From contig JAJYBV010000004.1 of the NCBI GenBank assembly GCA_021778805.1, positions 1 through 64,000 on the forward strand: 64,000 nt of DNA. The letters run 5' to 3'. Below, piece after piece: positions 1 to 8,647 of the stretch (position 1 is its first letter; every line of letters begins with the position of its first letter). Origin of the DNA: Chloroflexota bacterium. GTDB taxonomy: Bacteria; Chloroflexota; Ktedonobacteria; Ktedonobacterales; JACDGC01. The position numbers were made by a program, and so were the translations under genes. A model generated the notes under the pieces. That model searched no databases, was not told the DNA's origin, and saw only the letters and a program-made list of their open reading frames with translations.

Positions 1-93
1 ACCTTCCGAACGGAACCAGGATTTCTCCTGACCGAGTCTGGTGAACGTGCCCTTGCGGGACTGGGCCTGGACTTTCGTGGCCGAAGCCACTGA
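1..93 (+). CDS. 3' fragment of a possible winged-helix (ArsR-like) regulator
   Basis: Frame 1 is open from the window edge to a TGA at 91-93 and encodes 30 residues. The tail contains LLTESGERALAGLGLD, which resembles the end of some ArsR-type regulators, where a wing is followed by 'LT-x-x-G-x-x-x-L-x-x-LGID'. The piece is clearly richer in GC than the genes that follow. The rest of the gene lies outside the window, so the identification is tentative; it could be the end of another helix-turn-helix protein. Confidence 0.35.
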   Translation, partial: TFRTEPGFLLTESGERALAGLGLDFRGRSH

Positions 94-117
94 GTCTTCA
101 GCTCAGTGGTTGTTCAC
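87..117 (+). terminator. Hairpin overlapping the stop codon of the edge gene
   Basis: CCACTGAG (87-94) and CTCAGTGG (102-109) form a perfect 8-bp stem with a 7-nt loop. The stem includes the TGA stop codon. The following TTGTT run is short, so this is a weak intrinsic terminator or simply a 3'-end hairpin. Confidence 0.4.
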
Positions 118-145
118 ACATTACGTGCGCCTATCAAAATACCAT

Positions 146-174
146 TTGAACTAACGGATAAAATAGTATATACT
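146..174 (+). promoter_or_regulatory. Sigma-70-type promoter of tRNA-Arg
   Basis: TTGAAC at 146-151 and TATACT at 169-174 are separated by 17 nt. The expected start point near 181 lies about 15 nt before the mature tRNA 5' end. Both boxes match the consensus at five of six positions. Confidence 0.65.
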
Positions 175-196
175 AATAGTGTTGGCTTTTCAAAAT

Positions 197-269
197 GCGC
201 CTGTAGCTCAGCGGATAGAGCAACCGCCTTCTAAGCGGTGGGCCGTAGGTTCGATTCCTATCAGGCGCG
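197..269 (+). tRNA. tRNA-Arg (anticodon TCT)
   Basis: A full cloverleaf can be drawn. The acceptor stem GCGCCTG (197-203) pairs with CAGGCGC (262-268), the discriminator is G269, the D-arm stem is GCTC/GAGC, the anticodon stem ACCGC/GCGGT encloses the loop CTTCTAA, and the T-arm loop is TTCGATT. The anticodon TCT reads AGA (Arg). The 3' CCA is not encoded. The gene ends 7 nt before the convergent ccsA-like gene. Confidence 0.95.
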
Positions 270-276
270 CCCAATA

Positions 277-1371
277 TTATACACCCCCATAACTGTGCAA
301 ACCAGGCACTAAAAAGCTGACCCCAATGTAAGTAAAGAGTGTTGCGGCAAATCCCGCTATAAGTACCCATGCGATAAATCGGCCGCGAATACTGTATATT
401 CCCCGTAAATGCAGATAAACAGCATATACCAGCCAAGTTATTAACGCTGATGTTTCCTTTGGGTCCCAGCTCCAATAATGTCCCCATGCGTAATTTGCCC
501 AATAAGAACCTAATATTATTCCAATTGCCAGCAGAGGAAATCCAACAATTACTGCGCGATATCCTAAGTCATCGGCTGCTTCAAATGTTGGCAGCCAAGA
601 ATAGCGGGCAACGCCGCTATCTCCTTGCGCCAGCATAATTACTGCACAGCCAAAAGAAACCATCAGGAAGGCATATGATATTATCATCATGGAAACATGC
701 AACGCTAAAATTGGATTATCTTGCAAAGCGGGAGTTATCTGCCCAAAACTCAGTGGCTGCGCCTGATGATAAACATCTCCAACCCATTGCGCATACAGCA
801 GCAGCAGGAAACTTGCGGTTGCGGCAAATATGCCAAGCGCATTGGTGTGGTAGCGAATTGCAAAAAAGAGGTAGGCAATCGTTAAAAAACATGCAAGAGC
901 AATTGTTGCCTCATACATATTCACCCAAGGAGCGTGGTGAGTAATTAATGTTCGGAACATCATAACCATAGCTAATGTGAACGCAAGGGTCCACGTAAAT
1001 ACCATCCCCAGCCGCCCAAGCGCAATAACATCCGGCTGCATGGCCAAATCTTTATCAGCCATTTCGTATTCGGTATCTGCGTCAGTTTCAAGGTTAATGC
1101 TTGAAGAACGATTTCTGTGCATTGAAATATTCAGCAAATCTAATTGCGCAGAGACAAAATGGGCAAACAGGTTTAATGGCCGCAGCTGCCTTCCGCTGCC
1201 TTGTGCAGGTGCAGGGACCATAGAAACAACTCGGGAAACTTTGCCTCCGGAAGTGTTTTTGGGGGATTTTGCTCCACGATAATTATGAAGCGCAAATAAA
1301 AAAAATGTAACCGTTGCAATGCCTGATACGATAAAAGAGGCGTCGAAGAATGTTGTGTACATGAGTTGCAT
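277..1371 (-). CDS. ccsA: Cytochrome c biogenesis protein, CcsA/ResC type
   Basis: A polytopic membrane protein of 364 aa that should carry haem across the membrane and, with a CcsB/ResB partner, present it to apocytochrome c (System II). The family signature WGHYWSWDPKE is visible near residues 296-306, with conserved Trp residues for haem contact, followed by two C-terminal membrane segments ending LVPGLHSY. An in-frame ATG at 1425 has no ribosome site. The ATG at 1371 is preceded by AAAGGA 10 nt upstream and starts directly before the first membrane helix, so it is preferred. No resB gene is present nearby; it may lie elsewhere or the protein may act without it. Confidence 0.88.
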   Translation of the reverse strand: MQLMYTTFFDASFIVSGIATVTFFLFALHNYRGAKSPKNTSGGKVSRVVSMVPAPAQGSGRQLRPLNLFAHFVSAQLDLLNISMHRNRSSSINLETDADTEYEMADKDLAMQPDVIALGRLGMVFTWTLAFTLAMVMMFRTLITHHAPWVNMYEATIALACFLTIAYLFFAIRYHTNALGIFAATASFLLLLYAQWVGDVYHQAQPLSFGQITPALQDNPILALHVSMMIISYAFLMVSFGCAVIMLAQGDSGVARYSWLPTFEAADDLGYRAVIVGFPLLAIGIILGSYWANYAWGHYWSWDPKETSALITWLVYAVYLHLRGIYSIRGRFIAWVLIAGFAATLFTYIGVSFLVPGLHSYGGV

Positions 1372-1723
1372 ATTGAAAAGTTCCTTTGCATAATCCGCCC
1401 AACCATACTGTTTGGGAAACACCATATACTAGATAATGTATCACTGCAAATGATAATTCGCAATAGGCTATTTTGTCTTGATTGGTTGCTATTTGACGCA
1501 AGAAAACATACTTTACAGCAGATTTACCGCTGATTTTGCAGATAGCTGGTGTGCGCCTATATGTGGTTTCGTGGTATACTCAAGTAATATGCAATTCGCG
1601 GATCTGCGCCGCTGCGCGTACAACATTCACAATGGCTTCTGCGCCGCACATAGTACATATTATAGCTGCTGAACAGACAGCACATTTTGATAGATACCTA
1701 TTTAAAAAATGGAGGTTAAAAAG

Positions 1724-3127
1724 TTGAACGTCACGTTTGAAACAACCGAAGACAGTGAAGCAACTTTTACCGTTCAATTAGAATGGAATGAAATTCTTAA
1801 AGAATATAATAAAGTTCTGAACGGATATATTCAAAAAGCCAAAGTTCCGGGGTTTCGGCCGGGACATGCCCCCAAATCGATGATTGAACGCATGTATAAT
1901 AAAAATCTTTTGTTAAGCGAGGCTGTTGAAACACTTGCTGAAAAAGTTGCCGTCCAAAAAGCTATAGATAGCGATGTTACCATTTTAACTCATGCGCATT
2001 TCCATACCGAAATGGTCGATGAAGGGAAAGATGTTACTTTAACCGGAACATTTCCGGTTTTAAGCAAAGGTGTGCTAGGAGATTACAATGATATTCGCAT
2101 ATCTATCCCTGATGTTATTGTTTCAGATGAAGAAGTTGACCAAGTAATTGATTCGTATCTTAAAGAACGCCCCATCTTTAAAGCGTTGGATCGCCCGGCG
2201 CAAATTGGCGATTCTGTTACGGTTGGAATGACCTATATTGTGAACGAAAAAACTGTTGGAGATTTAGACCAAGATCAACAGTTTGAATTACTTGAAAACC
2301 GCACAGGTTTATTTGCAGGGATAGACGCTTTTTTATCTGGTATGTCTGAAGGGGATACAAAGGAATTTGAAACAACACTTCCTGATGACTATCCTTCTGA
2401 ATCATTTGCCGGTAAAACAGTGCATTTTACCGTAAATATGCGGCAGGTTTCTGTAAAAGAATATCTTGTGATCGATGATAATTTTGCAAAACAAGAAGCC
2501 GGCGTAGATACGGTTGAAGAGATGCGAAATTCGATTCGTTCCAACCAATATTTCCAAAAATTGCAAAGTATGGAACGAAACTTGCAGAATGATTTAATTG
2601 ATCAGTTAGTTGCTAAGTTAGAGTTAAGTGTTCCGAAAGAACTTATCGAGACGGAACTCAATGATATGATGCAAGATATGGCGGAACTTATCGGCCAATC
2701 TATGCCGCTTGCTGATTATTTAAAAATGATTGGAAAAGATGAAAATACATATCGTGAAGAACTTCGTCCAGACGCAATTCGCAGAATTAAGCAGCGAAGG
2801 GCGCTCAGCCTTGTGGCCGACCGGGAAAATATTACTGTAACTGCACAAGATATTCAAAATGTTGTCAATGAATATAATCAATCAAAACCGGGCCAGCATG
2901 TACGAGCTTCACAGTTAAGCAATAATCAGCGAATTGTTATTGTAAATAGGCTGCGTAATGATGAAGCTTTGAAATTGCTGATGAGGAAATGCTATGTATA
3001 CGAAAAAGTAGAAAATAGTGATTCATCTGCTTCAGAGCCGGCTGAAGATGCATTGCAAGAGCAAAATAAACAAATTGAGGAAGATACTCTTGCCTCAGAG
3101 CCTGTTACTGACGATACTATATCATAG
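1724..3127 (+). CDS. tig: Trigger factor, ribosome-associated chaperone and peptidyl-prolyl isomerase
   Basis: A 467-aa protein that meets nascent chains at the ribosome exit tunnel. The N-terminal ribosome-binding domain carries the GFRPGHAP signature (about residues 43-50). An FKBP-like isomerase domain follows at roughly 155-240, then the helical chaperone domain to about 425. A long acidic Ser/Glu-rich tail extends past the usual end. An ATG at 1709 opens the same frame, but GGAGG (1711-1715) lies inside that extension, exactly 8 nt before TTG 1724. The protein read from TTG begins MNVTFETTEDSEA, as usual for the family. Downstream is clpX, with no clpP between them. Confidence 0.95.
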   Translation: MNVTFETTEDSEATFTVQLEWNEILKEYNKVLNGYIQKAKVPGFRPGHAPKSMIERMYNKNLLLSEAVETLAEKVAVQKAIDSDVTILTHAHFHTEMVDEGKDVTLTGTFPVLSKGVLGDYNDIRISIPDVIVSDEEVDQVIDSYLKERPIFKALDRPAQIGDSVTVGMTYIVNEKTVGDLDQDQQFELLENRTGLFAGIDAFLSGMSEGDTKEFETTLPDDYPSESFAGKTVHFTVNMRQVSVKEYLVIDDNFAKQEAGVDTVEEMRNSIRSNQYFQKLQSMERNLQNDLIDQLVAKLELSVPKELIETELNDMMQDMAELIGQSMPLADYLKMIGKDENTYREELRPDAIRRIKQRRALSLVADRENITVTAQDIQNVVNEYNQSKPGQHVRASQLSNNQRIVIVNRLRNDEALKLLMRKCYVYEKVENSDSSASEPAEDALQEQNKQIEEDTLASEPVTDDTIS

Positions 3128-3243
3128 TAAGAGAATATTGCCGGTAAGATAATTATTTTGCCGGCTCACTACTTCATAGTGATAAACCTTGTACTATTTA
3201 AGTGAAAATGGCGGGCTAACTTGCTGCCACGAAAGGGAAAAGC

Positions 3244-4512
3244 ATGACATACCGATGCTCATTTTGTCAAAAAAACCAAGATGAGGTGCAAAAGCTGATT
3301 GCTGGCCCGTCTGGTGTTTATATTTGTGACGAGTGTGTCGATCTTTGCCGGGAAATTATCGAAGAAGATCATTCGCATGCGCCGAAAACGCCACGAGCAT
3401 CCAGCGCTAAACTTCCAACTCCGAAAAAAATTCATGAGCAGCTTGACCAGTACGTCATTGGGCAAGACCGCGCTAAAAAATCACTCGCGGTCGCTGTATA
3501 TAATCACTTCAAACGCATCAATATGATTGGCCAATCGGATGATGTCGAAATTAGCAAAAGTAATATTTTGCTGGTTGGGCCAACCGGCAGTGGCAAAACT
3601 CTGCTGGCGCAAACTTTGGCTAAAGTGCTGGATGTGCCGTTTTGCATTGCAGACGCTACCGCGCTGACCGAAGCCGGCTATGTTGGCGAAGATGTGGAAA
3701 ATATTCTGTTGCGGCTGATTCAAGTCGCTGATTTTGATATTGCCCGCGCTGAACGCGGAATTGTATATATTGATGAAATTGATAAAATTGCGCGTAAATC
3801 AGATAATCCTTCCATTACCCGGGATGTTTCTGGTGAAGGCGTGCAGCAAGCTTTATTGAAGATTATTGAAGGCACTGTTGCAAATGTTCCCCCACAAGGC
3901 GGACGCAAACACCCCCATCAAGATTTTCTTCAAATAAATACCCAAAACATCTTATTTATCTGCGGCGGCGCATTTGAAGGCCTGGATAAACAAGTTGCTT
4001 CCAGATTAAATAGCGCCCGCTCGCTAGGTTTTACCTCTGCGCCGTTTGACACAAAAACTACCAATAATGCGCTGGCGCACGTTATGCAGGAAGATTTACT
4101 GAAGTTTGGGCTTATCCCCGAATTTATCGGCCGCCTTCCCGTGCTGGTTTCACTAGACAGCCTAGATTCCGATACATTAGTTCGCATTTTAACTGAACCG
4201 CGCAACGCTATTACTAAACAATACCAGAAAATTTTACAACTCGATCGGATTGAACTGGTATTTACCCCCGATGCTTTAGAGGCAACCGCTGAAGAAGCAA
4301 TAAAACATAAAACCGGCGCCCGCGGATTAAGAACTATTTTAGAATCCGTTTTGCTGGATGTTATGTTTGAAGCCCCTTCGCGAAATGATGTCCGCAAAGT
4401 AGTGATTAATGGTGACGCGATTCGTAAAATCACCAAACCGCAAATGCTGCTGCGCGATGGCAAACCAATCTCCGGATCTGTCACCGATGTACAGGGGTCT
4501 GCGTCGGCATAA
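3244..4512 (+). CDS. clpX: ClpX, ATP-dependent unfoldase subunit of ClpXP
   Basis: A 422-aa AAA+ unfoldase that recognises tagged proteins and threads them into ClpP. The N-terminal zinc-binding domain shows CSFCQ...CDEC. Walker A GPTGSGKT lies at residues 112-119, the pore loop [11 protein letters not shown] follows, Walker B is [10 protein letters not shown], and the IGF-type ClpP-docking position reads IGR in EFIGRLPV, as in other ClpX proteins. The ribosome site GAAAGGG precedes the ATG by a few bases. tig lies 116 nt upstream. The usual tig-clpP-clpX order lacks clpP here. A strong terminator follows. Confidence 0.97.
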   Translation: MTYRCSFCQKNQDEVQKLIAGPSGVYICDECVDLCREIIEEDHSHAPKTPRASSAKLPTPKKIHEQLDQYVIGQDRAKKSLAVAVYNHFKRINMIGQSDDVEISKSNILLVGPTGSGKTLLAQTLAKVLDVPFCIADATALTEAGYVGEDVENILLRLIQVADFDIARAERGIVYIDEIDKIARKSDNPSITRDVSGEGVQQALLKIIEGTVANVPPQGGRKHPHQDFLQINTQNILFICGGAFEGLDKQVASRLNSARSLGFTSAPFDTKTTNNALAHVMQEDLLKFGLIPEFIGRLPVLVSLDSLDSDTLVRILTEPRNAITKQYQKILQLDRIELVFTPDALEATAEEAIKHKTGARGLRTILESVLLDVMFEAPSRNDVRKVVINGDAIRKITKPQMLLRDGKPISGSVTDVQGSASA

Positions 4513-4555
4513 CGCAGTACAGGTTTTGCAGTTTTATTAACATAACTGAAGCAGA

Positions 4556-4588
4556 AATAACCGAAGCAAAAGCTTCGGTTATTTTTTT
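4556..4588 (+). terminator. Intrinsic terminator after clpX
   Basis: Arms AATAACCGAAGC (4556-4567) and GCTTCGGTTATT (4572-4583) are perfectly complementary over 12 bp with an AAAA loop, and the right arm runs into seven T residues. This is a textbook rho-independent terminator about 45 nt after the clpX stop. Confidence 0.9.
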
Positions 4589-4795
4589 GCTAATCAGATA
4601 TTCAGAAAATGTGGGATATTCCGATACATAAAATAAATGGTTCATTGAAAGCCTGCTATTTTTCACACACAGTACAAACTGTTCTGTTACCTGGTTGTGT
4701 TTGAGTTAACAGCATGCACCTCTTCTGTGTAAATGAATGCGTGTATTGCAAGCGGCTAAATTACTGAACACATATTATGTATTAAGGAGATAGTT

Positions 4796-6529
4796 ATGTT
4801 CTCTCGGTTACGGTGGTTGAATGATATCAAACTCAGCGTGAAAATCCCTGCTACATTTTTAATAATCATACTTTTAATGGCAATAATGGGCGGTCTCGCT
4901 ATCAGCGCGTTAACACAGCTCAATACTGTCGCTCAAGATTCTGCTAATCATCAGATTCCCAAAATTGTTGTGCTGGGGAAAATACGCCTAGGAGTTGTAA
5001 GTTATAAAGCAGATGTTTTAGCGGCGGTTGCTGCGCCGGATGCTGCCACTATGGCAATTTATAGTAATAATTTTACTGCTGACGCGAACCAAATTACGAA
5101 TAATATATCCAGTTATACTGCCCTTGTAACCAGTTCACAGGGAAAGGCAATGCTGCAAAATTTTCAAGCTGTGTATCAGCCATGGCTTGCAACGATACAA
5201 TCACTTACTCAGGCGCTGCAGCAAAATAACACCGGCCACACAAGCCAAATTGCGTATACCGCAACGCACGATCTTAATCAGCAAACGAATGCAGTTGTAA
5301 CTGAATTAACATCAATGGTTACCTATACTCAAAATAAGGTTAATAGCGATAGCGCCAATTTAAACAACACATACAGCCAAATGATAACCATTACTGTGAT
5401 TTTGTTCTTGCTGGCTATTATTATCAGTATGGTGTTAAGTCAACTTCTCAGCAAAATAATCGTCGATCCACTGCATGCCGTTGGTAAAACTGTGCGGGAT
5501 ATTTCTGACGGAATACTTGATGATATTTCAGATTTAGTAACTCAATATGGCGGTAAAGACGCAACGGGACAAATAGTAATTGGATTAAATGAATCTATTT
5601 TAAAATTGCGTACTTTAATTGGCAATGTAACCAAAATGAGCGCACGTATGACTAAATCAAGTGATCGGATCAATGAGATTGTCCATAAATCTCATGAAAT
5701 AACGGAGCAGGTATCGGAAACCATCCACCAAGTTGCGGTTGGCGCACAAGATCAAAGCGCTCAATTAAATGTGGTAACAACCGAATCCGATGTACTTGGG
5801 CAGCAAAGCCAGCAAATGCAAACTATGTCTTCGGAAACTATGTTGATTATGATGGCGTTGAAAAAAGACATTGAAACAACTGCACAGCAAATGAATGTAT
5901 TGGCTGCCGGCTCTATAGAGATTGGACAAATTGTACAAACTATTAACGATTTGGCCGACCAAACGAATTTATTGGCGCTCAACGCCGCTATCGAAGCCGC
6001 AAGAGCGGGTGAACAAGGACGTGGATTTGCTGTTGTAGCAGAGGAAGTGCGCAAACTTGCAGAACGTTCCGCAGCTTCAACTCAAGATATCCGCAAACTT
6101 ATCGGCACAACCCAAAGTGAAACGCAAAAAGCCGTTGAGTCCATGGAATTGAGTGTGCAGCAAGTAGATTCCGGTACTGCAAAGGTTGCGGGTACAGCTG
6201 ATGCCGCAAAACAAATGGCAGAGAGAATCCGTCGCGTCAACGAAGCTATTTTATCGGTTGCCAGTGTAAAAGAAGAAAACAGCGCTGCTGCCGAGGAAGT
6301 TTCCGCAGCTACACTCGAAATGCTGGAGCAATCTAACCAGATGGTGCAAACTATCGATACGGTAAAGAATATTGCTAGCGATCTCTATGACGCTGCCTTA
6401 GTATTTAAGTGGAACTATGAGGATAATTGGCCGGCCCGCGGCATGCGCGCTTCGGACGATCCCCCATATCATCCTGTGCCAGCAACTAAAGAAGAGCTGA
6501 AAGAGTTGACGTTCCGCAAGGCGGCATAA
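4796..6529 (+). CDS. Methyl-accepting chemotaxis protein
   Basis: A 577-aa transmembrane receptor. TM1 (about residues 17-38) and TM2 (about 195-217) flank a helical extracytoplasmic sensor of the four-helix-bundle type. A HAMP linker and a long coiled-coil signalling domain follow. The highly conserved kinase-control tip is visible from about residue 382: [20 protein letters not shown], then [20 protein letters not shown]. It would pass ligand signals to CheA/CheW, none of which are encoded here, so the output could be motility or another Che-like pathway. The ribosome site AAGGAG precedes the ATG. The gene stands alone between the clpX terminator and a repeat region. Confidence 0.93.
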   Translation: MFSRLRWLNDIKLSVKIPATFLIIILLMAIMGGLAISALTQLNTVAQDSANHQIPKIVVLGKIRLGVVSYKADVLAAVAAPDAATMAIYSNNFTADANQITNNISSYTALVTSSQGKAMLQNFQAVYQPWLATIQSLTQALQQNNTGHTSQIAYTATHDLNQQTNAVVTELTSMVTYTQNKVNSDSANLNNTYSQMITITVILFLLAIIISMVLSQLLSKIIVDPLHAVGKTVRDISDGILDDISDLVTQYGGKDATGQIVIGLNESILKLRTLIGNVTKMSARMTKSSDRINEIVHKSHEITEQVSETIHQVAVGAQDQSAQLNVVTTESDVLGQQSQQMQTMSSETMLIMMALKKDIETTAQQMNVLAAGSIEIGQIVQTINDLADQTNLLALNAAIEAARAGEQGRGFAVVAEEVRKLAERSAASTQDIRKLIGTTQSETQKAVESMELSVQQVDSGTAKVAGTADAAKQMAERIRRVNEAILSVASVKEENSAAAEEVSAATLEMLEQSNQMVQTIDTVKNIASDLYDAALVFKWNYEDNWPARGMRASDDPPYHPVPATKEELKELTFRKAA

Positions 6530-6559
6530 CATACCATATCTTTCGAAATGACTGCACGT

Positions 6560-6830
6560 CTGCAAAAGACCGAGATACGTAAGGGGCGCCCCTACCGGAT
6601 TGCATGGCCTCAGGTGTGACCGTGCGGCGTATGCTTTCAAATAAACGAGATGTAGCGGCGCTTGTGCTTCGGAGCGGTGTAGGTGGCTTGTTTTCCCCCA
6701 CTCCACCCATGTGTACCGTGCGGTGTTTGTTCAACAACAGGCACTATGGATGCTCAATGTACTCTGCTCTGTTGATCTTCATCCTGATGAAAATATCAAA
6801 GATCATAAAGGTCGCCCTTGATGATCGACT
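6560..6830 (+). repeat. Composite intergenic repeat, family B (plus orientation)
   Basis: This stretch between the chemotaxis gene and the sigma gene has no convincing gene. It shares long blocks with 49435-49735: a partial CTACCGGATTGCAT block, GGCGCTTGTGCTTCGGAGCGG, a GTACCGTGCGGTGTTTGTTC module, and a tail containing CATCCTGATGAAAATATCAA. An 86-codon frame inside it is repeat-derived and should not be called a protein. Confidence 0.75.
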
Positions 6831-6860
6831 GCCAATACTGTCCTATTGCAATTGCAAATT

Positions 6861-7832
6861 TTAAGAAGCATAATCCTTTAAAAGCGGATTAAAACCGGGA
6901 GCGCGCAATTTGCGCAGCGCCTTTACCTCAATTTGGCGAATCCGTTCCCGTGTCAGCCGAAACTCGTGGCTAACTTCTTCTAACGTATATGCATGGCCGT
7001 CTTTCAATCCGTTGCGCATTTCAATAATTTTTCTTTCACGCGGGTGTAGTGTTTCCAGCGCAGTATCTATTTGGTCGCGCATCGCCTGAATTGCAACTGC
7101 GTCTATAGGCGCAACGATCGATGGATCTTCAACAATATCACCCAAATGATATTGTTCGTCATCAGCAATCGGCGCATCTAGAGAAATCGGCTGTTCAGAC
7201 ATGCCTAACAATTCCACAACCTTATCTTTTGGTACGCCAGCCGCTTCAGCAATTTCTTCAGGGGTTGGCTCTCGGCCATTTTCTTGATATAAGTTGCGAT
7301 GTATCCGTTTCAGTTTAAAAATTAATTCCATGACATGCACTGGAATGTGTATTGAGCGCGAATATTCAGCAATTGCGCGTGATATTGCTTGGCGAATCCA
7401 CCAAGTAGCGTATGTGCTGAATCGGTTTCGCCTGCGATAATCGAATTTTTGTGCCGCACGCATAAGACCAAAATTGCCTTCCTGAATTAAATCCAGCAGC
7501 GGCATGCCCTGACTGGCATAGCGCTTAGCAATGCTTACCACCAGCCGCAAATTGCATTCAATTAATTTTGTGCGGGCATTTGTATCTCCACCGGCAATTC
7601 GCTCAGCCAAAATTAATTCTTCTTCGGCGTTCAACAGGGGATATCTGCCGATTTCCTTTAAATATTGCTTCACCGCATCATCCATGCGGTCGTCGTCGTC
7701 GCTTTCGGGTTCAAATTCCTCTAAAATATCAATATCCGAAATGGTTTCCGTTTGTTCCGTTTCCTGCTCTGCCTCGTGAGTATCACTTTGCTGCATGCGC
7801 AAAGTTGAAGTAAATCTGGCTTGAACGTTCAT
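6861..7832 (-). CDS. rpoD: Principal RNA polymerase sigma factor (RpoD/SigA type)
   Basis: A 323-aa sigma-70 family factor. Region 1.2 ([17 protein letters not shown]), region 2 with the -10-reading helix ([17 protein letters not shown]), region 3 and region 4.2 with the -35-reading helix ([18 protein letters not shown]) are all present. Region 1.1 is absent and replaced by a short acidic leader, so the protein is compact. The frame extends to 7871, but AAGGAG lies 9 nt before ATG 7832, which is taken as the start. Promoters seen in this window fit the TTGACA/TATAAT type it would recognise. Confidence 0.92.
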   Translation of the reverse strand: MNVQARFTSTLRMQQSDTHEAEQETEQTETISDIDILEEFEPESDDDDRMDDAVKQYLKEIGRYPLLNAEEELILAERIAGGDTNARTKLIECNLRLVVSIAKRYASQGMPLLDLIQEGNFGLMRAAQKFDYRRRNRFSTYATWWIRQAISRAIAEYSRSIHIPVHVMELIFKLKRIHRNLYQENGREPTPEEIAEAAGVPKDKVVELLGMSEQPISLDAPIADDEQYHLGDIVEDPSIVAPIDAVAIQAMRDQIDTALETLHPRERKIIEMRNGLKDGHAYTLEEVSHEFRLTRERIRQIEVKALRKLRAPGFNPLLKDYAS

Positions 7833-8038
7833 AGTCTGATGCTCCTTCAGTCTCAAAATAAGTAAATACATAAAATTTTTCTGCGCTTTCCTGCGCGTAA
7901 CACTTTATATTGCACACTATTAACCACATTTGAATTGTAAAGGATTATGCAAGATGTAGAATATGTGTTCTTGTATTAATAAATCTTGGAAAACAGTGGT
8001 CTTGTACAAATTTGGCAAATTTTTTAAGGATAAATCAT

Positions 8039-8122
8039 ATGAAAATTGCTCTAAAAAATAGGAGTTTCGGGTATCGTTACGGGTATTTCAGCCCGCCATT
8101 TATGGACCTTTCGGCTGTATGA
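8039..8122 (+). CDS. Possible 27-aa small protein
   Basis: Inside the 420-nt gap between the sigma gene and the copper promoter, AAGGA (8026-8030) lies 8 nt before an ATG opening 27 codons, ending TGA at 8120-8122. The peptide is basic and aromatic (contains GYRYGYFSPPF). No family is recognised. Support is only the ribosome site and the open frame, so this may be chance. Confidence 0.25.
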   Translation: MKIALKNRSFGYRYGYFSPPFMDLSAV

Positions 8123-8144
8123 ACCGGAAAATTTTTCCGCTGAG

Positions 8145-8160
8145 TGGGGAATATTCCCCA
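8145..8160. promoter_or_regulatory. 16-bp perfect palindrome, possible operator
   Basis: TGGGGAATATTCCCCA is a perfect palindrome in the gap upstream of the copper unit and divergent from the sigma gene. No regulator family is assigned. The remaining gap (7833-8255) shows nothing else beyond the small frame at 8039. Confidence 0.3.
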
Positions 8161-8255
8161 ATTTCTGTAAGTATCACCCAAACAAACTTCGGTTGAATAA
8201 TCCGGCTCACTTCACTATTCAAATCTCACAAATTTGCTACATGAGCGGAAGCGTC

Positions 8256-8285
8256 TTGAAATAATAGCTATGTGTAGTATATACT
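8256..8285 (+). promoter_or_regulatory. Promoter of the copper operon
   Basis: TTGAAA (8256-8261) and TATACT (8280-8285) are spaced by 18 nt. The predicted start near 8292 lies immediately upstream of the G-rich operator at 8297-8316, so bound repressor would cover the initiation region. Confidence 0.6.
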
Positions 8286-8296
8286 TGTTAATATAA

Positions 8297-8316
8297 ACCC
8301 CTACCCGGGGGGTATG
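8297..8316. promoter_or_regulatory. CsoR-type copper operator
   Basis: The site reads ACCCCTACCCGGGGGGTATG, a GC-tract pseudo-palindrome of the kind bound by CsoR tetramers; it is very like the Bacillus copZA operator (CCCTAC-GGGGG-TATGG). It lies between the promoter and csoR, 35 nt before the start codon. Cu(I)-loaded CsoR would be expected to release it. Confidence 0.7.
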
Positions 8317-8350
8317 GATAATTTCCGGCAGAAGGTAATGAGGCAAAATA

Positions 8351-8623
8351 ATGAAAGCAGATACCGATGACATTTTGAAACGTATGCGTTATATTGAAGG
8401 CCACTTAAGCGGCATTCGGAAAATGATTGAATCAGATCAATATTGTGTTGATATTTTGCGGCAAACTTACGCAGTGCGTAAATCTATTGAAAAAATGGAA
8501 GCTATTATTCTGGAAAATCATCTGCGTAGCTGTGTGCCTGATGGAATACGCGAAGGTCGTGAAGACGCGGTTATCTCTGAACTTATTCAACTTTATAATC
8601 TAGCCGGCAATCAGGAAAAGTAA
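8351..8623 (+). CDS. csoR: CsoR-family copper-sensing repressor
   Basis: A 90-aa all-helical DUF156 protein without a helix-turn-helix. The Cu(I) ligand set Cys-His-Cys is present at C32 (QYC), H57 and C61 (NHLRSC), which favours CsoR over the FrmR and RcnR branches. It should repress its own operon until Cu(I) binds. The ribosome site GAGG lies 9 nt before the ATG. copA starts 24 nt after its stop, and a matching operator lies upstream. Confidence 0.92.
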   Translation: MKADTDDILKRMRYIEGHLSGIRKMIESDQYCVDILRQTYAVRKSIEKMEAIILENHLRSCVPDGIREGREDAVISELIQLYNLAGNQEK

Positions 8624-8647
8624 CGGGAAAGAAGGCTTAATGCTGCT

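Noticed and set aside
3930-4484. 184-codon minus-strand frame inside clpX
   Set aside because: It is antisense to a strongly conserved gene; the frame is a by-product of clpX codon use.
6604-6864. 86-codon frame between the chemotaxis and sigma genes
   Set aside because: It lies in a family B copy whose relative at 49.5 kb does not keep the frame.
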